From IMG/VR virus record IMGVR_UViG_3300025132_000097, positions 1-40,172 of that record: DNA of 40,172 bases; one strand, written 5' to 3'. Position numbers and translations under genes: made by a program. Positions 14,778-20,866 of the stretch are shown in pieces; positions within the stretch are counted from its first letter, which is position 1; the number at the start of each line of letters is the position of its first letter. The notes beneath the pieces were generated by a model that saw nothing but the letters and a program-made list of their open reading frames with translations, was not told where the DNA came from and searched no databases. This DNA comes from a virus.

Positions 14778-15756
14778 GTTTCATTATCTCCATTAAGTTA
14801 ACTTTACCAAATCGTTTAGCATATGACGGATGAGCTAGCTCTTCATACGTAATGATGCCTTGCTCTGCCATAGCCTCTGCAGCGTGCGCCCCAAATGTAA
14901 CTACTCGTGGATCATACTGCTCAACAATTGGTTTTATATTCTTGTTTAGTGACTCATCGTGATTGTAAGCATTACACCACATAATACCTTCTTCAGGTAT
15001 TTCAGCAGCTTGCATACATTGTGTTAAGTATAAACTAGAATTCTTGTACTCGTAAAATGGCCAAAATAGCTCACGATACTTAGGATTGACTTGCTCACCT
15101 ACAAATAGGTACTTTAGCTTATCAGTATTTCCTAATATATTAAAATTAGTATATTCTAATGCAGGCTGGTATTGTAGCTCTCTTATAAGCTTTGCTTGAT
15201 CTATAGCACGCTCTGCAAATAGGTCATAATAATGCCCGTGTTCTTCTATATTATAACGTAAGTGGTCTCTTCTTTCGTGTAAGCCGCCGTTACGTATTAC
15301 AAAATCTATATAATTTTCACCTTGTTCGTGCAATTGATTGCCGTACCACAGTGACATGTACTTGTGAGTGACTTCTGCTATGTCATCATACATTTCTTCT
15401 CTATTTTCTTTTAGTCGCATAAACTTTTCACAGTGATGTGCTACATTCTCTGGTAGACAGTAAATATAGAGTGCACCATGTTTACGTGCAACTCTATCAG
15501 CCATGCGGCCTTGCAATGGCCAGGGTGATTGACTTCTGTAGCTAGTGGCATAAATAGCTTCTGATGGCCACCATCGATCAATAATTATCGGTCTATTTTG
15601 ACGTGCTGCATAACGTATAGCAGCGGTGTGGTATAAAAAAATCTTTTGAGGCCAGCGGTAACTAAGGTGTAAGTAAATACCCTTTGTCTGCTTGACTAAC
15701 TCACGCGCAAGAGTCGTCTTACCAGCACCGTCTGGCCCTTCTAATATTATTATCAT
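14758..15756 (-). CDS. dNMP (thymidylate-like) kinase fused to a uracil-DNA-glycosylase-like domain
   Basis: 332 residues. Residues 1-190 are a P-loop nucleotide kinase: ILEGPDGAGKTT (G7-T15), IIIDRWWPSEAIY (Asp60-Arg61), and a lid-like MRLKENREEM. Residues about 205-330 resemble the UDG superfamily: LFVGEQVNPK (GEQ 220-222), WPF, IMWCNAY (Asn262), VVTFGAHAAEAM and AHPSYAKRF (HPS 309-311). The kinase would convert dTMP or a modified dCMP to the diphosphate. The second domain may excise uracil, bind it, or be inactive. The start follows the MazG stop directly (TAGATG), with GGAG six bases upstream. It overlaps the ThyA-family gene by 20 bases. Confidence 0.75.
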   Translation of the reverse strand: MIIILEGPDGAGKTTLARELVKQTKGIYLHLSYRWPQKIFLYHTAAIRYAARQNRPIIIDRWWPSEAIYATSYRSQSPWPLQGRMADRVARKHGALYIYCLPENVAHHCEKFMRLKENREEMYDDIAEVTHKYMSLWYGNQLHEQGENYIDFVIRNGGLHERRDHLRYNIEEHGHYYDLFAERAIDQAKLIRELQYQPALEYTNFNILGNTDKLKYLFVGEQVNPKYRELFWPFYEYKNSSLYLTQCMQAAEIPEEGIMWCNAYNHDESLNKNIKPIVEQYDPRVVTFGAHAAEAMAEQGIITYEELAHPSYAKRFGKVNLMEIMKHVILRE

Positions 15757-16125
15757 CTAATCTCCATTAGTGAGATCTGTAAGATCAGGTTTTACCCAAC
15801 CTTCTGGTTTTGTAATGCCAGATTTAAAGTCTTGCTCTGGGTCATTACTTATCTTTTCTCTTGTTTTACGCATATTGGCCTGATGCACGCGGTCCCAACC
15901 AACCTCAAGGTCAAGACCCTGCATGCGTGCAGTACCTATTGCTAGGTATATCAAGTCAATTAAAGCGTCAAACTCTTCTGCAACATTTTTGGCTTCAGCA
16001 TACTCTTTAAGTTCTTCTTGCATATGACGCATGCGTTCATCACGCAGCTTTATTGATAAGCTACGTGGTAAACCGTCATACTTTAAGCCAAATTTGTTAA
16101 GAAAAGCATCAACATCTTTAATCAT
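15757..16125 (-). CDS. MazG-like nucleotide pyrophosphohydrolase
   Basis: 122 residues. All-alpha NTP-pyrophosphatase signature: EELKEY (Glu37, Glu38, Glu41 = EExxE) followed by EEFDALIDLIYLAIG (Glu50, Asp53, Asp57), which bind magnesium. These enzymes hydrolyse dNTPs or NTPs to monophosphates; in marine phages they are proposed to recycle nucleotides or alter ppGpp, and T4 dCTPase belongs to the same broad superfamily. The start at 16125 makes an ATGA overlap with the methyltransferase gene, with GGAGG 11 bases upstream; a TTG at 16143 is less likely. Substrate cannot be read from the sequence, but it sits beside dCMP/dTMP enzymes. Confidence 0.85.
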   Translation of the reverse strand: MIKDVDAFLNKFGLKYDGLPRSLSIKLRDERMRHMQEELKEYAEAKNVAEEFDALIDLIYLAIGTARMQGLDLEVGWDRVHQANMRKTREKISNDPEQDFKSGITKPEGWVKPDLTDLTNGD

Positions 16126-16958
16126 GGTTGTAATTGCCTCCAATCTTCTGAGCTTGACCAGCGGGTATCTACATCTTTTAGTGATGGAAATAATCTACCG
16201 TCATAGTTTGGTGTCTTCATCAGCTGCCAGATACAGTTACGTGATCTGTGTGGAAACAATGGAGCAAAGATTGTAGCTAGATAGTTAGTATCATAGTAGC
16301 TACGTAACTCTTCCCATGTTCCTTGATGAATACCAAGCTCATCTTTATAGTCTTTTATACTTGCAAATGTACCCCAATGACCTTCGATCTTAAAACCTAC
16401 ATCTTCAATCATAGCTCCTAAGGCTTGATAAGTCATTTCGTTGATGTGATTGCCAGCGGCTCCTACATCAGGGTCCCAGCAAGGTGTACTAATAAATGCA
16501 CGACCTTCTGTCTCAAGCAGCTCAAAGATCTTCATGAGCATACGTCTTGAGTGTTCAGGTGCCACATGTTCTAGCACTTCAAAGCAACTAATAATGTTAG
16601 GTGGGCCCTCTTCAAACTCTTCAGGCTTTAGATCGCAAACATCTGTATTACCTGCAAGTCTAGGTTTCCACTTAGCCTTGTCAAATTGCTTTGGCATAGT
16701 TAATTTATTGACATCGCAAGCGTAGTATACTGATGGCTGCATTCTGCTTGAGTGCATAAGCTTTGCCATAGGTATCTCTTTACCACAACCTATATCTAAG
16801 ATACGTGCTGTAGTATAACGTTTACGATCATTTAAGTATTTGACGACGTGTGTCCATCTAAGACAGTGAGCAATGTAGTCTCTGTGTAAGAAACCACGTT
16901 GCTCTGCACTGTCAATAGATAGATGTGTTTTGTCGATCTTTCTATTTGGGTTCGCCAT
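16122..16958 (-). CDS. class I SAM-dependent methyltransferase
   Basis: 278 residues from the ATG at 16958; an upstream frame to 17015 would overlap the previous gene further. Rossmann methyltransferase motifs: ARILDIGCGKEIP (motif I, about 51-63), YYACDVNKL (motif II), NIISCFEVLEHV (post-II/motif IV), GRAFISTPCW (motif V region). The CFEVLEHV form is that of small-molecule, protein or RNA methyltransferases rather than the DPPY/NPPY DNA-base enzymes, so a DNA methyltransferase is unlikely. A tryptophan-rich C-terminus follows. It heads the nucleotide-metabolism block and ends with an ATGA overlap into the MazG gene. Substrate unknown. Confidence 0.75.
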   Translation of the reverse strand: MANPNRKIDKTHLSIDSAEQRGFLHRDYIAHCLRWTHVVKYLNDRKRYTTARILDIGCGKEIPMAKLMHSSRMQPSVYYACDVNKLTMPKQFDKAKWKPRLAGNTDVCDLKPEEFEEGPPNIISCFEVLEHVAPEHSRRMLMKIFELLETEGRAFISTPCWDPDVGAAGNHINEMTYQALGAMIEDVGFKIEGHWGTFASIKDYKDELGIHQGTWEELRSYYDTNYLATIFAPLFPHRSRNCIWQLMKTPNYDGRLFPSLKDVDTRWSSSEDWRQLQP

Positions 16959-17136
16959 AACTTTCGTATAACTCCTCGTAATTTCTGAGTATATGCATGT
17001 GCGTCTCTTTGTCAATAAGTGCCATTACAGCTGCATCAGGTGAGGCCATATTTACGGTGCCTACACTTTGTACGCGCATAAAAGCATGAAATTGATTTTC
17101 AGTCACAAACTCAGTTGGTTTTAGTTTGTCGTTCAT
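16942..17136 (-). CDS. hypothetical protein, 64 residues
   Basis: Starts MNDKLKPTEFVTENQFHAF at an ATG preceded by AGAAAGGAG, which makes it preferable to the longer frame from 17184. The sequence is soluble and mixed (VQSVGTVNMASPDAAVMAL, HMHILRNYEELYESYG). It overlaps both neighbours (26 bases with the gene before, 17 with the methyltransferase). No family recognised; the position in the operon suggests a small phage accessory protein. Confidence 0.65.
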   Translation of the reverse strand: MNDKLKPTEFVTENQFHAFMRVQSVGTVNMASPDAAVMALIDKETHMHILRNYEELYESYGEPK

Positions 17137-17347
17137 TGTCTTCTCCTTTCTTGTGAGCTGTATGTAGTACCTCAATACAGCCATGTTTAATTAAAAACCC
17201 ACCGTAATACGTAAGTATACGCTCGGTCTTCTGTTTTGTCTTCAACTGATTATTGAAGGCCATACATTTAAGCAACTGTCGCTGCTCAATGGTACCGTGA
17301 CCCTCAATAATAGTCAGGAGGGCGTGAGCCTGCGTTGGCAAGTTCAC
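17111..17347 (-). CDS. hypothetical small protein, possibly winged-helix
   Basis: 78 residues from a GTG at 17347 with GGGAGG five bases upstream; the longer ATG frame (17398) would overlap the TIGR03299 gene and ignores this site. The sequence NLPTQAHALLTIIEGHGTIEQRQLLKC, split here by its likely turn, then LTYYGGFLIKHGCIEVL, reads like helix-helix-strand of a winged-helix DNA-binding fold. The C-terminus is very basic and polar (HTAHKKGEDNERQTKTN). A regulatory role is inference. Confidence 0.6.
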   Translation of the reverse strand: MNLPTQAHALLTIIEGHGTIEQRQLLKCMAFNNQLKTKQKTERILTYYGGFLIKHGCIEVLHTAHKKGEDNERQTKTN

Positions 17348-17381
17348 GTTACCTCCCTTATGTTGCTTGAATATGTAGTAC

Positions 17382-18341
17382 TTAAGCAGCCTTTGCATAT
17401 TCTAACGCCATTGTTAACGCCTTGCGTTTCTGTACTGACTTAGCGCCAAACCAAGCCGAGTTCAAAGTTGCATTGCGATCGTTACCACTAACATGATCAA
17501 CATAATACGTAACAGCGTTTAACGCTGACCACCACGTACCTTCTGACATCTTAGCGCCGGGTTGAGTAGAGATGAGCTCATGTACATTTTTAGCTGTACG
17601 GTTGAACTTATCAAGCTTACTTTTCTCCATAACAACGGTAGGTTGATATAGACGAGCAATAAACTCCTCGACCTTAGGTTCCTTGTATTTTTTCTTAGCT
17701 AAAAAGCCAGCTTGTTGTTTAAATGTATCAAGCTGTGTATTAGCTAGGCCTAGGGCAAGCTCTGCCTTACCGATCATGTCATCATTAAACTCAGTAACGT
17801 GAGCCATACGAAAACGTTGATTGGATTTAGCATCGTTGAGTGCCATAGTAAGTGTATTGTTGCAAACCACACGGATCGGTGTAAACATAATTGTTAACGC
17901 CTTACCCCAGATGTGGGGATGTGAGATTAGCAAGTGTCCTTCGACATCATCACCGCCAGGTAATGTAAAGCCTTTGCGTATATTAGCAAGACCCCATACT
18001 TGACGACCGTTGTCTAAGGAGCCTGCTGTATCCATAAACATATCGCCAGCCTTACAGAACTTATTAAAGAACTTAAAGACCTCCTTGTTTTGGATAGGTG
18101 TGTAGTTCTTACCGCAAGGACCTAGGACATTGTTATCACCTTCTCTGACTAGTAAATTGTAGTCAGGAGACATGTGATACTTGTCGTTGTCTTTGTAGTA
18201 AGCTGGCCTTTTGCTAACAACCCAGTCTAAGCCGGCTTCTTTAAGCATTTGATCAGGGGTCAGACCCTCTTTGACCTTCTTGCCTAAGCCGTGCCAAGGT
18301 GTTTTGCCTGCATAAGCCATGGTTTCTACCATGTGTGACAT
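17382..18341 (-). CDS. TIGR03299/DUF932 phage-plasmid protein
   Basis: 319 residues, the usual length of this family. Diagnostic N-terminus MSHMVETMAYAGKTPWHGLG, then the GPCGKNYTPIQNKEVFKF segment and a C-terminal AVTYYVDHVSGNDRNATLNS. The family is widespread in phages and plasmids and its biochemical function is unknown; strong expression in many phages suggests a takeover or replication role. The ATG at 18341 follows AAAGGAG; a TTG at 18362 would add seven residues. It is the first gene after the extended -10 promoter at 18381-18409, hence likely well transcribed. Confidence 0.85.
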   Translation of the reverse strand: MSHMVETMAYAGKTPWHGLGKKVKEGLTPDQMLKEAGLDWVVSKRPAYYKDNDKYHMSPDYNLLVREGDNNVLGPCGKNYTPIQNKEVFKFFNKFCKAGDMFMDTAGSLDNGRQVWGLANIRKGFTLPGGDDVEGHLLISHPHIWGKALTIMFTPIRVVCNNTLTMALNDAKSNQRFRMAHVTEFNDDMIGKAELALGLANTQLDTFKQQAGFLAKKKYKEPKVEEFIARLYQPTVVMEKSKLDKFNRTAKNVHELISTQPGAKMSEGTWWSALNAVTYYVDHVSGNDRNATLNSAWFGAKSVQKRKALTMALEYAKAA

Positions 18342-18380
18342 AACTTTCTCCTTTATTGTCAATTATTACTCTGTAATTCT

Positions 18381-18409
18381 ATTATATCATATCGTTAATC
18401 ACGAGTGAA
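18381..18409 (-). promoter_or_regulatory. sigma70-type promoter with extended -10
   Basis: On the - strand TTCACT, 17-base spacer, TATAAT, with TATGA before the -10. It starts about 40 bases before the TIGR03299 gene and overlaps the end of the ribbon-helix-helix gene. Spacing and hexamers nearly equal those at 11281-11309, so the two are likely read by the same holoenzyme. Confidence 0.7.
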
Positions 18410-18643
18410 AACAGATTTACACTGATTTACCGACACGTCGTTCATCTGATCTGATTTTTGCGTCAATAAATTCTTTTGCTCATGCTTACACTTGATAAGC
18501 ATTGCCATTAGTAGGCCTGGAATAGTCCGACACTCACGGTCTGCAGCGATTTTTAACGCCTTGTGCAGCCTTTTTGGTATGTTGAGCGTGGCTCTCTTGT
18601 CTCGTTGGTACCTAATGGCACGTTTCGTCGTCTTTTCGTCCAT
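18395..18643 (-). CDS. ribbon-helix-helix (Arc/CopG-type) DNA-binding protein
   Basis: 82 residues. After a basic N-terminus (MDEKTTKRAIRYQRDKR) comes ATLNIPKRLHKALKIAADRE, the strand-helix pattern of RHH repressors, then the second helix IPGLLMAMLIKCKHEQ. The C-terminal 25 residues are polar. AGGA stands eight bases before the ATG. It overlaps the previous gene by 32 bases. The extended -10 promoter for the next gene lies over its stop region, so autoregulation or control of the leftward unit is possible but unproven. Confidence 0.7.
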   Translation of the reverse strand: MDEKTTKRAIRYQRDKRATLNIPKRLHKALKIAADRECRTIPGLLMAMLIKCKHEQKNLLTQKSDQMNDVSVNQCKSVFTRD

Positions 18644-18827
18644 CTATGATTCCTAAGGTTGTTAATTCTCTGTGCACTAGCTCTGTAAGTAGATCTGGTG
18701 AGGCATAAATCGGTTGTGTAGTGATCAGGTTGCCATTTTCACGATACATGAGCTTAATTTTTACGTGTTCGTCGTCTTCTTTGTCATAAGAAACGTCACA
18801 ACGTACAAGTTCTACTGTATTTGCCAT
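18612..18827 (-). CDS. hypothetical early protein, 71 residues
   Basis: Starts MANTVELVRCDVSYDKEDDE after CAGGAG (six bases before the ATG); the longer frame to 18878 passes through the promoter and is rejected. Beta-rich N-terminus with acidic turn (KEDDEHVKIKLMYREN), then a helical C-terminus (SPDLLTELVHRELTTLG). No family recognised. It is first after the extended -10 at 18856-18864 and co-transcribed with the RHH protein. Confidence 0.65.
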   Translation of the reverse strand: MANTVELVRCDVSYDKEDDEHVKIKLMYRENGNLITTQPIYASPDLLTELVHRELTTLGIIDGRKDDETCH

Positions 18828-18855
18828 GTTTTTCTCCTGTTTGTTGTCATAATTC

Positions 18856-18864
18856 ATTGTAGCA
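18856..18864 (-). promoter_or_regulatory. extended -10 promoter element
   Basis: TGCTACAAT on the - strand (TG, one base, TACAAT) lies 28 bases before the ATG at 18827. No good -35 is seen at 17 bases. It is the likely start for the 71-residue gene and the RHH gene. Confidence 0.45.
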
Positions 18865-19003
18865 CGTATTGGGGTCAAAGGGCCAATATGATCTGCTGTC
18901 CTCTATATATATGATTTTTATACACTTTATTGGCCTATTGTATTTATTGGACCGTTTAACATAAAAAGAATATTTTTTTTTAAAAAGTTCCTTATATAGA
19001 GGG

Positions 19004-19282
19004 CTAATCTTCGTACCATTTCTTTCTATAATCCTCTGGAATCTTAGTCTCAGTTGAGTAGTTCCTGCTGTTGCGTCCACCCTTGCCGACTCTTTGATCA
19101 ATAACTGGGTCCCAGGCAGGATCTGGGTCGTTAACAAGTTTTTGTACAGCCCGTGTACCCTGTTCTTGTAAGTCTCGTAGGGTACACGCCTGCTCTATGT
19201 CTTCATAGTTGGTAAGATTACGATCGAGATTAGCAAAGTACTTCTCGTTACTTCTATCGTAATATTTAGGTGGTTTAGCCAT
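19004..19282 (-). CDS. hypothetical early protein, 92 residues
   Basis: Starts MAKPPKYYDRSNEKYFANLD, continues with a helical DIEQACTLRDLQEQGTRAVQ and a basic GKGGRNSRNYSTETKIP stretch, and ends EDYRKKWYED. Polar and charged, no membrane segment. AGAAGA before the ATG is a modest ribosome site. The A/T-rich stretch of about 140 bases downstream (18865-19003) carries no ORF I can support and separates this gene from the next promoter. Function unknown. Confidence 0.6.
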   Translation of the reverse strand: MAKPPKYYDRSNEKYFANLDRNLTNYEDIEQACTLRDLQEQGTRAVQKLVNDPDPAWDPVIDQRVGKGGRNSRNYSTETKIPEDYRKKWYED

Positions 19283-19298
19283 TTTTCTTCTTTTGTTG

Positions 19299-19520
19299 TT
19301 ATCTTTCGTCTGTACCGTTAATTATTTCGTCTAACTTGTTTATTGCTTTTGGATGTGTTGCCATATCTTTAGCTTCTGCAGCGTCAGACGTATAGTATGT
19401 GATAGGTGCGTAGCAAGCTCTACAGCCGATGTACCCGTCACAACCTTTTGTACTTGCATAACAGCAGAGAGTAAATTCATCCTCATCTGTTGAGTAGCAA
19501 GCTGTTGTTTCTTCTAACAT
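19299..19520 (-). CDS. small Cys-rich early protein, 73 residues
   Basis: Cysteines cluster in CYSTDEDEFTLCCYAS, KGCDGYIGCRACYAP, giving at least six Cys within about 35 residues, a pattern of zinc-ribbon or zinc-knuckle proteins. The C-terminal half is helical and acidic. AAAGGAG lies seven bases before the ATG. A promoter with an extended -10 is about 40 bases upstream. A small metal-binding, host-interacting or transcription-modifying protein is possible; no family is named. Confidence 0.65.
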   Translation of the reverse strand: MLEETTACYSTDEDEFTLCCYASTKGCDGYIGCRACYAPITYYTSDAAEAKDMATHPKAINKLDEIINGTDER

Positions 19521-19557
19521 AGTATTCTCCTTTCTTGTTAATTTGTACTATAATATA

Positions 19558-19587
19558 ATTGTATCACAGAATTTATTCGAAGGGCAA
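19558..19587 (-). promoter_or_regulatory. promoter with extended -10 for the Cys-rich gene
   Basis: On the - strand TTGCCC, an 18-base spacer, TACAAT preceded by TGA. It resembles the other leftward promoters, with a weaker -10. It lies just downstream of the terminator at 19643-19674, so it restarts transcription after that stop. Confidence 0.5.
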
Positions 19588-19642
19588 TACAGTGTTGCGT
19601 CCCTCCTGCGTCCCCCCGCTTTGGAATATAAGATCAGGTAAT

Positions 19643-19674
19643 AAAAAAGCTGCCGCACTCATAATGCGACAGCT
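19643..19674 (-). terminator. Rho-independent terminator
   Basis: On the - strand AGCTG-T-CGCA... pairs through TGCG-G-CAGCT (one mismatch) around a seven-base loop, then six T residues. It sits 11 bases after the stop of the gene ending at 19685 and is the clearest intrinsic terminator of the leftward unit. Confidence 0.8.
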
Positions 19675-19684
19675 CGTGTAGAAG

Positions 19685-20053
19685 TTACTTGCTGGATACA
19701 AGCAACTTATTGTCTACTAACGGTTTCATGTAGTAAGCAAATATATGATATGGATCTTGCTTAGTCCATTTTTTACCGTCCGTACGCTTTGCAGTTTCTG
19801 CTGCGTTTAGCTTTTCCATAGCTTGCTTTACATCATCCTTGCTGCATGGCTTGCCATATTGGATTCCATACTTGGTTATTGTTGTAGCGATACACTTCGC
19901 TTGAGGTGGCAAAGCTCTGTCCCAGTTATCAATCTTTGCATGATCAGTAAATGTAAACATAGCTACTGCTTTACGCTTAACCTCTTTTTTCGCAACTGGT
20001 TTAGCAGCGCGTACTGGAGGCTTATTAGCTTTTTGGTTTAAGTCTATTTGCAT
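19685..20053 (-). CDS. hypothetical basic early protein, 122 residues
   Basis: Starts MQIDLNQKANKPPVRAAKP at an ATG with AAAGGAG seven bases upstream; the longer frame to 20104 crosses the likely promoter. The N-terminal 40 residues are Lys/Ala/Pro-rich and disordered. A folded helical domain follows (residues about 45-120: FTDHAKIDNW, CIATTITKYGIQYGKP, DDVKQAMEKL, HIFAYYMKPLVDNKLL), which could be a winged helix. A DNA-binding role is a guess. It is bounded by its own terminator. Confidence 0.65.
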   Translation of the reverse strand: MQIDLNQKANKPPVRAAKPVAKKEVKRKAVAMFTFTDHAKIDNWDRALPPQAKCIATTITKYGIQYGKPCSKDDVKQAMEKLNAAETAKRTDGKKWTKQDPYHIFAYYMKPLVDNKLLVSSK

Positions 20054-20102
20054 AACTTTCTCCTTTCTAGTTGCGGTCAAGATTAGCTCGACCGTTAGAA
20101 CC

Positions 20103-20131
20103 ATTATAATCTGATTTAATCCGGGAGTACA
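20103..20131 (-). promoter_or_regulatory. possible promoter, -10 TATAAT only
   Basis: A consensus TATAAT on the - strand (20103-20108) about 50 bases before the ATG at 20053. The hexamer 17 bases upstream (TGTACT) is a poor -35 and there is no TG extension, so the call is tentative. Confidence 0.35.
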
Positions 20132-20174
20132 TAAGATATGTATAGATCTCGCATATTTGTTGCCGCTTGTAATG

Positions 20175-20340
20175 TTGATTAAATATCAAGTTTTATCGGG
20201 CGCAGGCGCCATGCTGTAGGGTGATCTGACTAAGGGCAAGGGTCCTAAGTGTTTGATTTATATACATATTTTAACGGACTAGGGCTATGGCTTTTGATCA
20301 GGGTAGCAGGGCCCTAAGTTATTGATTAATATACACTTTT
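20175..20340. repeat. three imperfect copies of a TTGATT-TATATACA box with shared flanks
   Basis: Copies: TTGATTAAATATCAAGTTTT (20175-20194), TTGATTTATATACATATTTT (20253-20272) and TTGATTAATATACACTTTT (20322-20340). Copies two and three also share the preceding flank, AGGGTCCTAAG and AGGGCCCTAAG with an upstream AGGG-rich stretch, so those units are about 45 bases long. Spacing is about 70-78 bases. Copy one is an inverted repeat by itself (TTGAT...ATCAA). Confidence 0.65.
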
Positions 20341-20483
20341 CTGCCGCTTCGGGTTGCCCTTTTTTTAAACCCTTCTCTGGGGACACATGGTCCTCGTCCC
20401 GCCAGCCCGCGTCCCCGCTCCTCCTGGCCTAATTTCACGCCCAACTCGGCCGGCCTGTAGCCGATACGCCGCAGCGGTGTCAT
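20319..20483 (-). CDS. possible small basic protein in GC-rich island, 54 residues
   Basis: An open frame of 54 codons starts MTPLRRIGYRPAELGVKLG and ends GRKVYINQ inside repeat copy three. The beginning looks like a helix-turn-helix segment (YRPAELGVKLG) and the end like the GRKVYI strand of excisionase-type proteins, but the middle is Arg/Gly-rich and no good ribosome site precedes the ATG. Codon choice is strongly GC-rich, unlike all neighbours. It may be a decayed or imported fragment, or a chance frame in GC-rich DNA. Confidence 0.25.
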   Translation of the reverse strand: MTPLRRIGYRPAELGVKLGQEERGRGLAGRGPCVPREGFKKRATRSGRKVYINQ

Positions 20484-20509
20484 ACTGTACGCTCTACAAT
20501 GTCATATAC

Positions 20510-20532
20510 CTAGTGCATAAGCGTGTCCTCCT
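20510..20532 (-). other. strong Shine-Dalgarno followed by a start-stop minigene
   Basis: On the - strand AGGAGG (20527-20532), eight bases, then ATG CAC TAG (20510-20518). A near-perfect ribosome site thus leads to a two-codon ORF. It may be the remnant of a lost early gene or a minigene of the lambda bar type that ties up ribosomes or tRNA. No longer frame can be joined to it by a single base shift that I could find. Confidence 0.35.
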
Positions 20533-20547
20533 GTTACCTAGTTATAG

Positions 20548-20748
20548 TTATACTGTTGCTATATGCTCAGCTACCATGCTATCTTCAACAAGATTATCAT
20601 CTCGTTGTTGACGCACAGATGCACGTAGAGCTGGATCATTATTAATGAACGCTCTAAGCTCATCAGCTGTAGCATCAGCATCTATGCCGTAAACTTCTAC
20701 CTCAGCATGTGAGGTATACCAGATTACGACCTTTTTGACTGCTGCCAT
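20548..20748 (-). CDS. hypothetical early protein, 66 residues
   Basis: Starts MAAVKKVVIWYTSHAEVEVY with CAGGAG six bases before the ATG. A beta-hairpin-like N-terminus is followed by an acidic helical region (ADATADELRAFINNDPAL) and a polar C-terminus (SVRQQRDDNLVEDSMVAEH). It is acidic overall. Third gene of the leftward transcript after two membrane micropeptides, it is a candidate early host-takeover protein. No family is recognised. Confidence 0.65.
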   Translation of the reverse strand: MAAVKKVVIWYTSHAEVEVYGIDADATADELRAFINNDPALRASVRQQRDDNLVEDSMVAEHIATV

Positions 20749-20770
20749 AATTGTCTCCTGTTATTATTAA

Positions 20771-20836
20771 TTATCCATGTATTGCAACGATTGCAATCAT
20801 GGTCCAGATTACCACGATCATTATGTGATACCACAT
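20771..20836 (-). CDS. membrane micropeptide, 21 residues
   Basis: Encodes MWYHIMIVVIWTMIAIVAIH plus Gly and stop: essentially one transmembrane helix. AGGAGGTGA, a full match to the anti-Shine-Dalgarno, stands at optimal distance (six bases after AGGAGG) from the ATG. Such a perfect ribosome site on a 22-codon frame in a promoter-proximal position is good evidence for translation. It may modify the host membrane or inhibit an envelope target; function unknown. Confidence 0.6.
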   Translation of the reverse strand: MWYHIMIVVIWTMIAIVAIHG

Positions 20837-20866
20837 AAGTCACCTCCTGTCTTTCGACATTAGTTA

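Larger units (their letters stand above)
20105..20547. other. early intergenic region with repeats and GC-rich island
   Basis: About 440 bases between two leftward genes. The right half (about 20390-20480) is visibly GC-rich in an AT-rich genome. The left half carries three imperfect copies of an AT-rich box. There is an inverted repeat GGCGCAGGCGCC near 20199-20210 and a small GGG-TTG-CCC stem followed by seven T residues on the + strand at 20351-20367. It holds no gene of ordinary size. An origin of replication or regulatory array is possible. Confidence 0.5.

Noticed and set aside
18847-19137. A 96-codon - strand frame spanning the AT-rich gap
   Set aside because: It overlaps the well-formed 92-residue gene by 134 bases, passes through a promoter element and has no ribosome site.
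20175-20340. Reading the three repeats as a CRISPR array or as T7-type phage promoters
   Set aside because: Only three imperfect copies with unequal spacers and no cas genes; and no phage RNA polymerase is encoded to read special promoters.
20387-20611. A 74-codon + strand frame over the GC-rich island
   Set aside because: Antisense to an established leftward gene at its end, of odd Pro/Arg/Tyr/Cys composition, and without a ribosome site.
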